DNA of 64,000 nt from Clostridium punense (GTDB lineage: Bacteria > Bacillota > Clostridia > Clostridiales > Clostridiaceae). The stretch is from positions 1 to 64,000 of the forward strand of contig NZ_JAGGLL010000013.1 in the NCBI RefSeq assembly GCF_017874425.1, written 5' to 3'. A program made the translations under genes and the position numbers. The notes under the pieces are model-generated. The model saw nothing but the letters and a program-made list of their open reading frames with translations, made no database searches and was not told the DNA's origin. Shown piece by piece: positions 27,502 to 36,078 of the stretch (its first letter is position 1; each line of letters opens with the position of its first letter).

Positions 27502-27673
27502 TTATTTGATAATTATAGGCTTTTATCATAAGAGCTTACTTTAGTTATGTTATAATTTTTGATGGAAAACAGGTAAATGGGTATTAGAAGCAAAGTATTA
27601 ATTTTGAATACAAACAATGATGCTCTGCAAATATAATGTATCTGTTGAAGATAATGAAAAGTCTCTAATTATT

Positions 27674-27713
27674 AAAGAGCTACCATAACCTATGGAAGGG
27701 TAGCTCTTTTTAG
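27674..27713 (+). terminator. Intrinsic terminator between MFS and MarR genes
   Basis: AAAGAGCTACC (27674-27684) pairs with GGTAGCTCTTT (27699-27709), followed by more T. Perfect 11-bp stem. Confidence 0.88.
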
Positions 27714-27742
27714 TTTATAATATATATTGAGGTGAAAAATAT

Positions 27743-28177
27743 ATGTTCAATTTAGATGATTGCATTGGGATAATAACAAGTAGAGGAACAAAACATATAG
27801 TGGATGCTTTTAGTAGTAGATTAGCAGCTTATAATATCACAAGAGTACAATGGATAGCTCTTTATTATATAGGTAGAAGTGAAGGAATAACTCAAAAGGA
27901 GCTTGCTGAAGAGATGGATTTAAAGGAATCTACTGTAGCAAGGCTTATAGATAGATTAGAAAAGGAAAATACAGTTCTAAGAATAAAAGATAAGAAGGAT
28001 AGAAGAGTTACAAATTTATATCTAACAGAGGAAGGTAGAGAAAAAAGGGAAGCATTAATGCCCCTTGGAGAAACCTTCTCAAAGGATGGTATCAAAGGTA
28101 TTAGTGAAAAAGACTTAGATACCTTCAAAGAAGTGTTAAATAAAATTGTTTTGAATGTAACTGAAAAAGTGGAGTAG
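27743..28177 (+). CDS. MarR-family transcriptional regulator
   Basis: A 144-residue winged-helix regulator: dimerisation helices at both ends, recognition helix in TQKELAEEMDLKESTVARLIDRLE, and the wing with DKKDRRVTNLYLTEEG, both diagnostic for MarR. It normally represses an adjacent gene until a small aromatic ligand or oxidant binds. Candidate targets are the AhpD-like gene that follows at 160 bases, with an inverted repeat between them, and the MFS transporter upstream. ATG behind GAGGTG. Confidence 0.92.
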   Translation: MFNLDDCIGIITSRGTKHIVDAFSSRLAAYNITRVQWIALYYIGRSEGITQKELAEEMDLKESTVARLIDRLEKENTVLRIKDKKDRRVTNLYLTEEGREKREALMPLGETFSKDGIKGISEKDLDTFKEVLNKIVLNVTEKVE

Positions 28178-28246
28178 GACATTCATTGGGAAAATATATA
28201 AATTAGTATGTAATCATTGGAAAAAACTATATGATAAATTATTGTC

Positions 28247-28268
28247 AATACCATTTAATAGTGGTATT
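28247..28268. promoter_or_regulatory. Inverted repeat, possible MarR operator
   Basis: AATACCAT (28247-28254) and GTGGTATT (28261-28268) form an inverted repeat of 22 bp just before a TATAAT-like box (28274-28279) in front of the AhpD-like gene. The size and symmetry suit a MarR dimer; assignment to the neighbouring MarR is an inference. Confidence 0.4.
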
Positions 28269-28336
28269 ATTTATATAATACTTGCTATAGCAACTATTGT
28301 TGTTATAAATTATTTGTGTGAATGGAGAGATTTATT

Positions 28337-28690
28337 ATGAGTAAAAATCCAAGAGAAATGCTAAATGCCTTTATGGGAGGATTACAAGAAGTAGGAAATA
28401 CTAATGGAGCTAATGTTGAAGCTTTCATGGGACTATTAGGGACAACCTATGCACCAGCAGCTTTAGATGTTAAAACAAAGGAATTAATTAGTGTTGCTAT
28501 TGGCGCTTATAATCGTTGTGAATATTGCATAGTTTTCCATGTTTATAAAGCATTAGAAGCAGGAGCTACTAGAGCAGAAATAATGGAAGCAGCTATGGTT
28601 TCAGTTGCCTTTGGCGGTGGTCCATCAATGGCTTATACAGTAACACTTTTAAAGGATTCAATCGACGAATTCGAAAAAGACTTCCAATAA
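28337..28690 (+). CDS. Carboxymuconolactone decarboxylase/AhpD-like protein
   Basis: A 117-residue all-helical protein of the CMD family. It has the AhpD-type redox motif C61-x2-C64-x3-H68 in YNRCEYCIVFH, so it is more likely a thiol peroxidase partner or oxidoreductase than a lactone decarboxylase. Start ATG 28337, seven bases behind GGAGAG; an ATG five codons earlier overlaps that site. The neighbouring MarR gene suggests regulation by oxidative or electrophilic stress. Confidence 0.88.
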   Translation: MSKNPREMLNAFMGGLQEVGNTNGANVEAFMGLLGTTYAPAALDVKTKELISVAIGAYNRCEYCIVFHVYKALEAGATRAEIMEAAMVSVAFGGGPSMAYTVTLLKDSIDEFEKDFQ

Positions 28691-28699
28691 TTTTTACAA

Positions 28700-28740
28700 A
28701 TACCTGTGCTATTAAAGTGTACAGGTATATTTTGCTTTTT
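28700..28740 (+). terminator. Probable terminator after the AhpD-like gene
   Basis: ATACCTGT (28700-28707) pairs with ACAGGTAT (28721-28728) over a 13-base loop, followed by ATTTTGCTTTTTT. The stem is short, hence only moderate confidence. The bases from here to 29072 (about 330) show no further gene. Confidence 0.55.
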
Positions 28741-29072
28741 TGAAGATGCTTAAAGTTTTATTATTAAGTTTTAGACTGGGCATAAAAGTTACAATATCAC
28801 TTAACTTCTAGAAAAGAGAGTGTGAATAACCCATTTGCTTAATACTTTCTATTCATAAACACTTCAATAATTTTAAAATTCAAATTTAAGAGCAATAAAC
28901 TTTATTGAAGTACTTAGAGTGAAGATTGAGTTAATAAATTAGTTAATCACTGAGTATAAATTGTTTGCTTTAAGGTTTTATATCATTGGATTAGGAATGT
29001 TTAAACTCAGAGTTTAGAATTCATAACTTACTTATAAGAAAATTTATATATAAATAAAAGGCAGGGATAACA

Positions 29073-30773
29073 ATGATGGAATTAAAAATTGAAAAATTAG
29101 TTGGACATAGTAAGACCGGTCAGGTAGGAAAAATAAATGCCAAGGTTGGAGATAAGCTAGCTGTTGGGGATATAATTCTTCAAATTGAAGGAGAAAAAGG
29201 AAATACTCCAATAAAAGCAGAATATAGCGGCGTTTTAAAGGAGCTTAGAGTTAAAGAAGGTGACACAGTAAATTTAGGTGATGTATTTGGGGTTATAGAA
29301 GGTACAGAAGGAACTAAGGAAAAACCTAAAGCTTTTGATTACTTTAATTCCATGCTAAAACCAGTTAAAAAAGAAATAAACTGTGACCTAGTAGTAATAG
29401 GAGCAGGTCCAGGAGGCTATGTGGCTGCAATTTATGCTGCTAAAAAAGGCTTAAAAACTGTAGTTATTGAAAAAGAAAGCCTAGGTGGAACTTGCTTAAA
29501 TGTAGGATGCATACCTACAAAAGCTTTAGTAAGATCCTCTGAAGTGTTTAACCATATAAAACATGGTGAAGAATTTGGAATTAAAGTAGCAAATGCGGAA
29601 GTAGACATGGAAAAAGTAGTTAAAAGAAAAGATAAAATTGTAAATAGATTAACCTCAGGGATAGATTTTCTTTTAGAGAAAAATTCAGTGGAGAAAATTA
29701 CAGGTGTAGGTGAAATCTTAGATAAAAATAAGGTTTTTGTAAAAGGAAAAAGAGAAGAAGTTACTATAAATACTAAGAATATAATAATTGCAACAGGTTC
29801 AAAAATTTCTAATTTTAATATAGAGGGTATTAAGGGCGATAAGGTGTTAAATAGTACCAAAGCATTAAATATGAAGGAACTTCCAACTAAGATGGTGATT
29901 ATTGGTGGTGGAGTTATTGGAATGGAATTTGCCTTCATTTATGCAAATTTTGGGGTAGAAGTCATGGTTGTTGAGTACATGCCAAAAGTACTTTCTATGA
30001 TGGACGATGATGTAATCGAAGAAATTAAAGCTATAGGACAGGAAAAAGGAATTAAGTTCTTCACTTCTTCTAAAGTTACTTCAGTTAAAAATAGTGAGGA
30101 TGGAAAGGCAATTGTATGCTTTGACACTGAAGGTGATCAGAAGTTTATCACCTGTGATAAAGTTTTAGTTGCCATAGGAAGAGAACCAAATTTAGAAGGC
30201 TTAAATTTAGATAAAGTAGGAATTGAGCTAAACTCCAATGGAAAAGGAATTAAGGTTAATGAAAAACTCCAAACAAACATTGAAAATATTTATGCTATTG
30301 GAGATGTAAATAATAAAATTGGTCTTGCCCATGTAGCATCTCATGGAGCAATGGTAGCAGTAGATAATATACTAGGGAAAGAAAAATATATGGATTATGA
30401 AGTAGTGCCAAATGTGGTCTACACAACCCCAGAAGTAGCAACTGTTGGGGTGTCTGAAAAGGCAGCTCTTGAGCAAGGGATTGAAATTAAGGTGGGTAAA
30501 TTCCCTTTTATGGCAAATGGAAAAGCTTTAACCTATGGAGAGGAAAGAGGCTTTGTGAAGATAATTAAGGATACAAATAATAATAAACTAATTGGAGCTG
30601 CTGTAGTTGGTCCTCATGGTTCAGATTTAATTGGAACCTTAACTTTAGCCATTAAAAATAACCTTTCAGAGGAACAAATAAAAGAAACCATTTTTGCACA
30701 TCCAACTACATCCGAAGCAATCCATGAAGCAGTTTTAGACTTAGAAGGTGGGGCAATACATTTTGGTAACTAA
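29073..30773 (+). CDS. lpdA: Dihydrolipoyl dehydrogenase with N-terminal lipoyl domain
   Basis: A 566-residue E3 enzyme that reoxidises dihydrolipoyl groups with NAD. A biotinyl/lipoyl-like domain occupies 1-77, with Lys42 (EGEKGNT) at the usual lipoylation position. Then comes the flavin disulfide reductase: FAD site GAGPGGYVAAIYA, redox Cys pair in GGTCLNVGCIPTK, NAD site GGGVIGMEF, second FAD site (AIGDV) and the C-terminal HPTTSEAIHEA with the catalytic His-Glu. ATG 29073 (the next codon is also ATG). The lipoate-protein ligase gene overlaps its end, so the attached lipoyl arm can be supplied from the same message. No E1 or E2 gene is nearby: it may serve the glycine cleavage system or a 2-oxoacid/acetoin complex encoded elsewhere. 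Confidence 0.93.
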   Translation: MMELKIEKLVGHSKTGQVGKINAKVGDKLAVGDIILQIEGEKGNTPIKAEYSGVLKELRVKEGDTVNLGDVFGVIEGTEGTKEKPKAFDYFNSMLKPVKKEINCDLVVIGAGPGGYVAAIYAAKKGLKTVVIEKESLGGTCLNVGCIPTKALVRSSEVFNHIKHGEEFGIKVANAEVDMEKVVKRKDKIVNRLTSGIDFLLEKNSVEKITGVGEILDKNKVFVKGKREEVTINTKNIIIATGSKISNFNIEGIKGDKVLNSTKALNMKELPTKMVIIGGGVIGMEFAFIYANFGVEVMVVEYMPKVLSMMDDDVIEEIKAIGQEKGIKFFTSSKVTSVKNSEDGKAIVCFDTEGDQKFITCDKVLVAIGREPNLEGLNLDKVGIELNSNGKGIKVNEKLQTNIENIYAIGDVNNKIGLAHVASHGAMVAVDNILGKEKYMDYEVVPNVVYTTPEVATVGVSEKAALEQGIEIKVGKFPFMANGKALTYGEERGFVKIIKDTNNNKLIGAAVVGPHGSDLIGTLTLAIKNNLSEEQIKETIFAHPTTSEAIHEAVLDLEGGAIHFGN

Positions 30774-31776
30774 AACAAGGGTAGTAGTTTCTAAAAGCTT
30801 TGATCCTTATTTTAACCTAGCATTAGAGGAATTACTTCTAAATAAAGTGGAGAGGGAAGAAGTGATTTTATATCTTTGGCAAAATGAAAAGACTGTAGTA
30901 ATAGGAAGAAACCAAAACCCATGGAAAGAATGTAATTTAGAACTTTTATCTAGGGTCAATGGAAAAGTAGCTAGAAGACTATCTGGTGGTGGAGCAGTTT
31001 ATCATGACTTAGGAAATTTGAATTTCACCTTTTTGATGAGGGAAGAAAATGAAGATTTATCTAAACAATTAGGAGTAATTATTAGGGCATTAAAAGAACT
31101 GGGAATTGAAGCTGTATTCTCAGGAAGAAATGATATCTTAGTGGACAATAAAAAAATATCAGGAAATGCCTTTTACAGAGAGGAAAATAAATACTATCAT
31201 CATGGCACCTTACTATTTGACGTAGATATGGAAATACTGCCTAAAATATTGACTCCATCCATAGAAAAGCTCCAATCAAAGGGAATTGATTCTGTAAAAA
31301 GCAGAGTTATAAACTTGAAGCAGTGCAGACAAGAGCTAACTATAGATTTGCTCATTAAAGCTTTAATTAAAGCTTTTGAGTATTACTATGGAAAGCCAGA
31401 TACTAACCAAGAAGTGGATGAAAGTTTTGGTGAAGTATGTGGGAATAATATGGAAGAGCTATATATGAAGTACTCAAGTGATTACTGGCTTTATGGGGAT
31501 TGCCCAAACTTCCAGGTATCCCTTAAAAAACAGTTTGAAGATGGGAGTTATGAACTAAACCTTCAAGTGGAGGATGGGAAAATAAACAAGTGTAAAATAT
31601 ATACGGATTCAATAAGGGCCAAAGGAGTTAATAATGTAGAGGCTCTGTTAGAAGGATGTAGTTTTAATAAGATTGAAGTTATTAAAAGATTGAAAAGTTA
31701 TAAGGATAAATATGGGCATAGTGATGCTGAGATTATAAACATTATTGAATCAATTTGTGAGGATATAGCGTTTTAA
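30763..31776 (+). CDS. lplA: Lipoate-protein ligase A
   Basis: A 337-residue ligase attaching lipoate to lipoyl domains through lipoyl-AMP. Marks: the RRLSGGGAVYHDLGN lipoate-binding loop (about 71-85), VDNKKISGNAFY with the adenylate Lys, HHGTLLFD, and a C-terminal accessory domain (about 250-337), so it is the full-length type. The start is taken as TTG 30763, nine bases after AAGGTGGGG, giving an 11-base overlap with the dehydrogenase; a GTG at 30748 is the alternative. The overlap points to translational coupling; the first substrate may be the lipoyl domain of the dehydrogenase itself. Confidence 0.92.
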   Translation: MVTKTRVVVSKSFDPYFNLALEELLLNKVEREEVILYLWQNEKTVVIGRNQNPWKECNLELLSRVNGKVARRLSGGGAVYHDLGNLNFTFLMREENEDLSKQLGVIIRALKELGIEAVFSGRNDILVDNKKISGNAFYREENKYYHHGTLLFDVDMEILPKILTPSIEKLQSKGIDSVKSRVINLKQCRQELTIDLLIKALIKAFEYYYGKPDTNQEVDESFGEVCGNNMEELYMKYSSDYWLYGDCPNFQVSLKKQFEDGSYELNLQVEDGKINKCKIYTDSIRAKGVNNVEALLEGCSFNKIEVIKRLKSYKDKYGHSDAEIINIIESICEDIAF

Positions 31777-31786
31777 AGTTAAATTG

Positions 31787-31838
31787 AAAAAGAGTTGGAG
31801 AATTTTTATGTTAGTTAGAATTTCACCAACTCTTTTTT
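31787..31838. terminator. Bidirectional terminator between convergent genes
   Basis: AAAAGAGTTGG (starting near 31787) pairs with CCAACTCTTTT (from 31826), followed by T on the plus strand and by T on the minus strand. It separates lplA from the convergent MFS gene. Confidence 0.82.
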
Positions 31839-31874
31839 AGAGTATTAAATTATTCAATAAAATGCATAGGAAGT

Positions 31875-33110
31875 TTAGACTTCATCTCTATTATCTTTTG
31901 ACAAACCTGCTATAAGTAACTCTTTGCTACCAATTAAAAAGAAACTTTGAATAAACATTAATAGACCTGTTCCAATAAGAAGCCATTCAATCTTAATTAC
32001 ATCAGATATTGGGCCAAAAACTAACATTCCAAGAGGCATCATTGAGCTAGAAATCATTCCTAAAACCCCAAATACTCTTCCTAAAAAGTCTGGCTCAACC
32101 TTCTCCTGAAGTAAAACTGTTGAAGGTGTGTTGAAGAAGGGAATTGTAATACCTACTACTACCATGATAAATAAGTAAACCCAGAAGTTAGATACAATGC
32201 CTAGTAAAAAGGTGCACACACCAGTGATGAAACTAGATAAAGTCATAGTATGAATTTTGTTTTTAAATCCTCCCCAAGAGGCCATGATAATACCACCTAA
32301 CATCATTCCAAGTGAAAAGGTAATTTCAATTGCTGTTAACCTCCATACATCTTCTCCAAAAGTTCTTGTAACTTGAAGGGGGCTTAGAAAGGCTACTGGA
32401 GATACTAAAAAAAAGAAAAAGGCGCAAAATATAAAGAACTTTTTAACATATGTATGCCCCTTAATATAGGAAATGCCAGCTTGTAAGTCTTTAAAGTAAC
32501 TAACCTCTTGCGGGCCAATTGCTTTATTATGAGCAGGTACCTTGAGAAATAATAATATTACTGAAACAGCTATTGCAGCTGTAACTACATCAATAAAAAA
32601 GATAGACTCTATGGAGGCCATAGAGAGAAGGGCACCACTAATCATGGGTGAAACTAGCATTACCATGGACTGTACACTACCATTAATGCCATTTACCTTT
32701 GTAAGCTTATCTTCTGGAACTATTTGAGGAAGAAAAGCTCCAATAGCTGGGGTTTGTATTCCTGTACCTATGGACCTTAAAGCAGACATAACAAAAAGTA
32801 ATCCCATGGATTCATAACCCATTAAGAATAAAATTGCAAGTAAAAGAGTACTTAGGGCAATAAAGGAGTCAGATAACATAATTAAAGTCTTTCTATTATA
32901 GCGGTCTGCCCATACTCCGGCAAAGGGAGAAAGAAAAAAAGTAGGAAGAAATCCACAGATTATAGATATAGTCATCATAGCTCCAGATTTAGTGTTAAGG
33001 GTTATATACCATAAAATTGCATACTGAACTAAAGAAGAGCCAAAGAGAGAAATAGTTTGACTAAGCAAAAATAGTAGTGTATTCTTCTTCCAATTCGTTT
33101 TCATATTCAA
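31875..33110 (-). CDS. MFS transporter, macrolide-efflux-like
   Basis: A 411-residue major facilitator of the MefA/enterobactin-exporter-like group with about 12 membrane helices. It starts NWKKNTLLFLLSQTISLFGSSLVQYAI, the typical first helix of that group; the loop after helix 2 is GVWADRYNRKTLI and helix 4-5 has TPAIGAFLPQIVPEDKL. Members include macrolide effluxers, but most are uncharacterised. The start is uncertain: TTG at 33110 lies seven bases behind GGAG; the ATG at 33104 is 13 bases from it. Transcribed alone on the minus strand. Drug resistance cannot be concluded from sequence. Confidence 0.85.
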   Translation of the reverse strand: MNMKTNWKKNTLLFLLSQTISLFGSSLVQYAILWYITLNTKSGAMMTISIICGFLPTFFLSPFAGVWADRYNRKTLIMLSDSFIALSTLLLAILFLMGYESMGLLFVMSALRSIGTGIQTPAIGAFLPQIVPEDKLTKVNGINGSVQSMVMLVSPMISGALLSMASIESIFFIDVVTAAIAVSVILLFLKVPAHNKAIGPQEVSYFKDLQAGISYIKGHTYVKKFFIFCAFFFFLVSPVAFLSPLQVTRTFGEDVWRLTAIEITFSLGMMLGGIIMASWGGFKNKIHTMTLSSFITGVCTFLLGIVSNFWVYLFIMVVVGITIPFFNTPSTVLLQEKVEPDFLGRVFGVLGMISSSMMPLGMLVFGPISDVIKIEWLLIGTGLLMFIQSFFLIGSKELLIAGLSKDNRDEV

Positions 33111-33384
33111 TTCATCACTCCAATCGTACAATACTAAAGATTCACTGGTTTTGAACTTATTTATTAATATACCTAAGATGAATCAATAGAGTCATTGAGT
33201 TATTTTACTATGAATATCAATAGTTTTTCAATAGAATTTAAAATATATAATACTTAACAGTGAAAAATTAGCACATTTTTAGAATTTCATAATAAAATGA
33301 GTAATAAGAACTTTTAGGGATATGTTCTTAAGAAAATAAGTTAGTAACAAGAATGAAAAACATTCCGAAAATTAAAATAATATA

Positions 33385-33413
33385 TTGACAAGGGCTATAA
33401 GTTGGATTAAAAT
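33385..33413 (+). promoter_or_regulatory. Promoter of the first T-box leader
   Basis: Consensus TTGACA (33385-33390), 17 bases, TAAAAT (33408-33413). The T-box leader begins within about ten bases, so this is the obvious start of the thrS transcript. Confidence 0.8.
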
Positions 33414-33420
33414 TACTATA

Positions 33421-33666
33421 AATTAAAAACTATGAAGAGGAAGAGTAAATGATTTACTGCTTTAAGAGAGGGAAATTCACCGGCTGAAAGATTTCCTAGG
33501 CAAGTATTGTTGAAAACCACCTCTGAGTTGATTACTGAACTTAAGTAGGTAATTCCGTATACCAGCGTTAATGGTTTTGAGAGACAAAAGTAAGTTTTAA
33601 TTATGCTTTTGTAATTTGGGTGGAATCGCGATTAAACTCGTCCCTTATTTGGGTACGAGTTTTTTA
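33421..33666 (+). ncRNA. Thr T-box leader, upstream copy
   Basis: T-box riboswitch: stem I with GAAGAGGAAGAGTAA and AAGAGAG, specifier ACC (Thr) at 33516-33518 in GAAAACCACCTC, the antiterminator sequence GGGTGGAATCGCG (33618-33630) and an intrinsic terminator (stem about 33635-33661, with a bulge, then TTTTTTA). The usual GGTGGNACCGCG is altered: the antiterminator bulge reads TGGAATC instead of TGGAACC. It should sense uncharged tRNA-Thr, perhaps less well than the second copy. Confidence 0.9.
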
Positions 33667-33814
33667 TTTTATATAAATTTATACACAAACACACAAATCA
33701 AATAAGAACTTTATCATGATAAGAGTGCTACAGGATTTTAGGTAGATAATTTGATTTATCTTTTGGAAAAGAACTTTAATGGAATTGTTAGATATTTTAC
33801 AACTTAGATATTGG

Positions 33815-33843
33815 TTGAAGAGGCAATTTGTAAAAGTTATAAT
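33815..33843 (+). promoter_or_regulatory. Probable second promoter, before the second T-box
   Basis: TTGAAG (33815-33820), 17 bases, TATAAT (33838-33843). The T-box leader starts about ten bases later, in the same place relative to the box as in the first copy. The -10 is perfect, the -35 imperfect. Confidence 0.55.
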
Positions 33844-33849
33844 TAAAAG

Positions 33850-34090
33850 CTATGAAGAGGAAGAGTAAATAATTTACTACTTTAAGAGAGAGAAACTCAC
33901 CGGCTGTAAGGTTTCTTAGGTAAGTATTATTGAAAACCACCTCTGAGCTTATTGTTGAACTAAAAGTAGACAATTACGTGTGCTAGCGTTAATGGCTTAG
34001 AGAGACAGAAGTAACACAATATACACTTCTGTAATTTGGGTGGAACCGCGAAGATACTCGTCCCTTATTTTAGGGAGGAGTTTTATTTTT
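33850..34090 (+). ncRNA. Thr T-box leader, downstream copy
   Basis: A second T-box unit exactly 420 bases after the first and largely identical to it: same stem I start, specifier ACC at 33936-33938, canonical GGGTGGAACCGCG (34038-34050) and a terminator (ACTCGTCCCT with AGGGAGGAGT, one mismatch, then TTTTATTTTT). Uncharged tRNA-Thr stabilises the antiterminator and allows reading into thrS. Confidence 0.95.
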
Positions 34091-34174
34091 TTGATTGATT
34101 ATATTATGCAAAATTATATCAACAAGTGAGTTTATTAGAAAATATAAATTGAAGATTATAGAGGAGGTAATAGT

Positions 34175-35938
34175 ATGTTAAAGGTTATCTTAAAAGATGG
34201 AAGTATAGTTAATTCTAATGAAGAAGAAGGAAGAGGCGCATTAAGACATACAGCAGCTCATATTCTTGCTCAAGCTGTAAAGAGATTGTATCCAGAAGCT
34301 AAACTGGCTATTGGACCTGCTATAGATAATGGATTTTATTACGATTTTGATGTAGAAGAAGCTTTTACAATGGAAGCTTTAGAAAAGATAGAAGAAGAAA
34401 TGAGAAAAATCATTAAGGAAGATTTAAGACTAGAAAGGTCAGTTATGTCAAGAGCTGAGGCTCTAAAGCTTATGGAAGAAATGGGAGAACCTTATAAAAA
34501 GGAGCTTATTAATGATTTACCTGAGGAGGAGGAGTTATCTTTCTTTAAGCAAGGAGAATTTATTGATCTTTGTGCAGGTCCTCATGTGGTATCAACTTCA
34601 AAGGTAAAGGCTTTTAAACTTTTATCAGTAGCTGGAGCATATTGGAGAGGCAGCGAGAAAAATAAAATGCTCCAAAGAATTTATGGTACAGCTTTTTCAA
34701 AGAAAAGTGAGCTAGAGGAATATTTAAATATCCTTGAGGAAGCTAAAAAAAGAGATCATAGGAAACTAGGAAAAGAGTTAAAGCTGTTTACTATAATGGA
34801 GGAAGGTCCTGGATTCCCCTTCTTTTTACCTAAGGGAGTAATATTTAAAAATAAGTTAATTGAATATTGGAGAGAGCTTCACAAAAAATATGGTTATGTG
34901 GAGATTGAAACTCCTATGATTTTAAATAGGGAGCTTTGGGAAACATCAGGACACTGGTTTCACTATAAGGACAATATGTACACTGTTAACATTGATGAGC
35001 AGGAATTTGCTATAAAACCAATGAATTGTCCAGGAGGCATGTTGGTATATAAATCCGAAGTTCATTCTTATAGAGATTTACCAATTAGAGCTGGAGAACT
35101 TGGAAGAGTGCATAGGCATGAACTATCGGGAGCCTTACATGGACTTATGAGGGTTAGAGCACTTACTCAAGATGATGCCCATATATTTATGTTACCAGAG
35201 CAAATAAAGGATGAAATAAAAGGTGTAGTTAAGCTCATTAATGAAGTTTATGAAAAATTTGGTTTTAAATATAAGGTTGAACTTTCAACAAGACCAGAAA
35301 ATTCTATGGGAACAGATGAAGAGTGGCAGTTAGCTGAAAGTTCCCTTCAAGGTGCTCTAGAAGAAATGAATATGGAATTTAAAATAAATAAAGGTGATGG
35401 AGCTTTCTATGGCCCTAAAATTGACTTTCACCTAGAGGATAGCCTAGGAAGAACATGGCAATGTGGAACAATACAATTAGATTTTCAACTTCCTCAAAGA
35501 TTCGATTTAAATTATATTGGAAGGGATGGAGAAAAGCACAGACCAATTGTTATTCATAGAGTAATTTTTGGAAGTATTGAAAGATTTATGGGAATTTTAA
35601 TAGAGCATTTTGCTGGTAAGTTCCCAACTTGGTTATCACCAGCACAAGTTAAAATATTGCCTATATCAGAACAATATAATAATTATGCAGAGGCTGCAAA
35701 AAATAGATTAGAAGAAAATAATATAAGAGTTGAGATGGATTTAAGAGCTGAAAAAATAGGCTTTAAAATAAGAGAAGCTAGAAATGAGAGAGTTCCCTAT
35801 ATCATTGTAGTAGGTGAAAAGGAAGAAGCTTCACAAAGTATAGCTCTTAGAAGTAGAAATGGTGGAGATGAGGGTAATATAATGTTAGAAGATTTTGTTA
35901 CAAGAATTTTTCAAGAAATAAATGATAAAGCCTTATAG
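34175..35938 (+). CDS. thrS: Threonyl-tRNA synthetase lacking the TGS domain
   Basis: A 587-residue class II synthetase charging tRNA-Thr. Only about 20 residues precede the editing domain, so the N-terminal TGS domain of standard ThrRS (about 640 residues) is essentially missing. Editing site: H25-x3-H29 (RHTAAH) and C133/H137 (CAGPH). Catalytic core with zinc ligands C285 (MNCPGG), H336 (DDAHIF) and H461 (VIHRV), motif 2 around RVHRHELSG, and the C-terminal anticodon-binding domain from about 490. All key residues are present, so it should both charge and edit. ATG behind GAGGAGG. Two T-box leaders precede it, the pattern of a strongly starvation-induced second ThrRS (compare B. subtilis thrZ with multiple T-boxes). 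Whether another full-length thrS exists lies outside the window. Confidence 0.95.
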   Translation: MLKVILKDGSIVNSNEEEGRGALRHTAAHILAQAVKRLYPEAKLAIGPAIDNGFYYDFDVEEAFTMEALEKIEEEMRKIIKEDLRLERSVMSRAEALKLMEEMGEPYKKELINDLPEEEELSFFKQGEFIDLCAGPHVVSTSKVKAFKLLSVAGAYWRGSEKNKMLQRIYGTAFSKKSELEEYLNILEEAKKRDHRKLGKELKLFTIMEEGPGFPFFLPKGVIFKNKLIEYWRELHKKYGYVEIETPMILNRELWETSGHWFHYKDNMYTVNIDEQEFAIKPMNCPGGMLVYKSEVHSYRDLPIRAGELGRVHRHELSGALHGLMRVRALTQDDAHIFMLPEQIKDEIKGVVKLINEVYEKFGFKYKVELSTRPENSMGTDEEWQLAESSLQGALEEMNMEFKINKGDGAFYGPKIDFHLEDSLGRTWQCGTIQLDFQLPQRFDLNYIGRDGEKHRPIVIHRVIFGSIERFMGILIEHFAGKFPTWLSPAQVKILPISEQYNNYAEAAKNRLEENNIRVEMDLRAEKIGFKIREARNERVPYIIVVGEKEEASQSIALRSRNGGDEGNIMLEDFVTRIFQEINDKAL

Positions 35939-36078
35939 AATAGATAAGTTAGGGCAATTATTCTCATAACCATATTCTAATCTGTAATAACGATTAGAAA
36001 CAATAAGCATAAAAAGGAAGGAGTTTTAATTAACATGTAGAATATCTACTATATTGTAAAAGTATTGGGGGATATTTT

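Noticed and set aside
29432-29938. Long open frame of 168 codons on the opposite strand of the dihydrolipoyl dehydrogenase gene, and similar antisense frames elsewhere
   Set aside because: They mirror strongly conserved coding sequence on the other strand, lack ribosome sites, and show composition typical of antisense shadows.
31875-33110. MefA-like transporter considered as a drug-resistance gene
   Set aside because: Group membership alone does not show macrolide efflux; no resistance methylase, attenuator peptide or mobile element is nearby.
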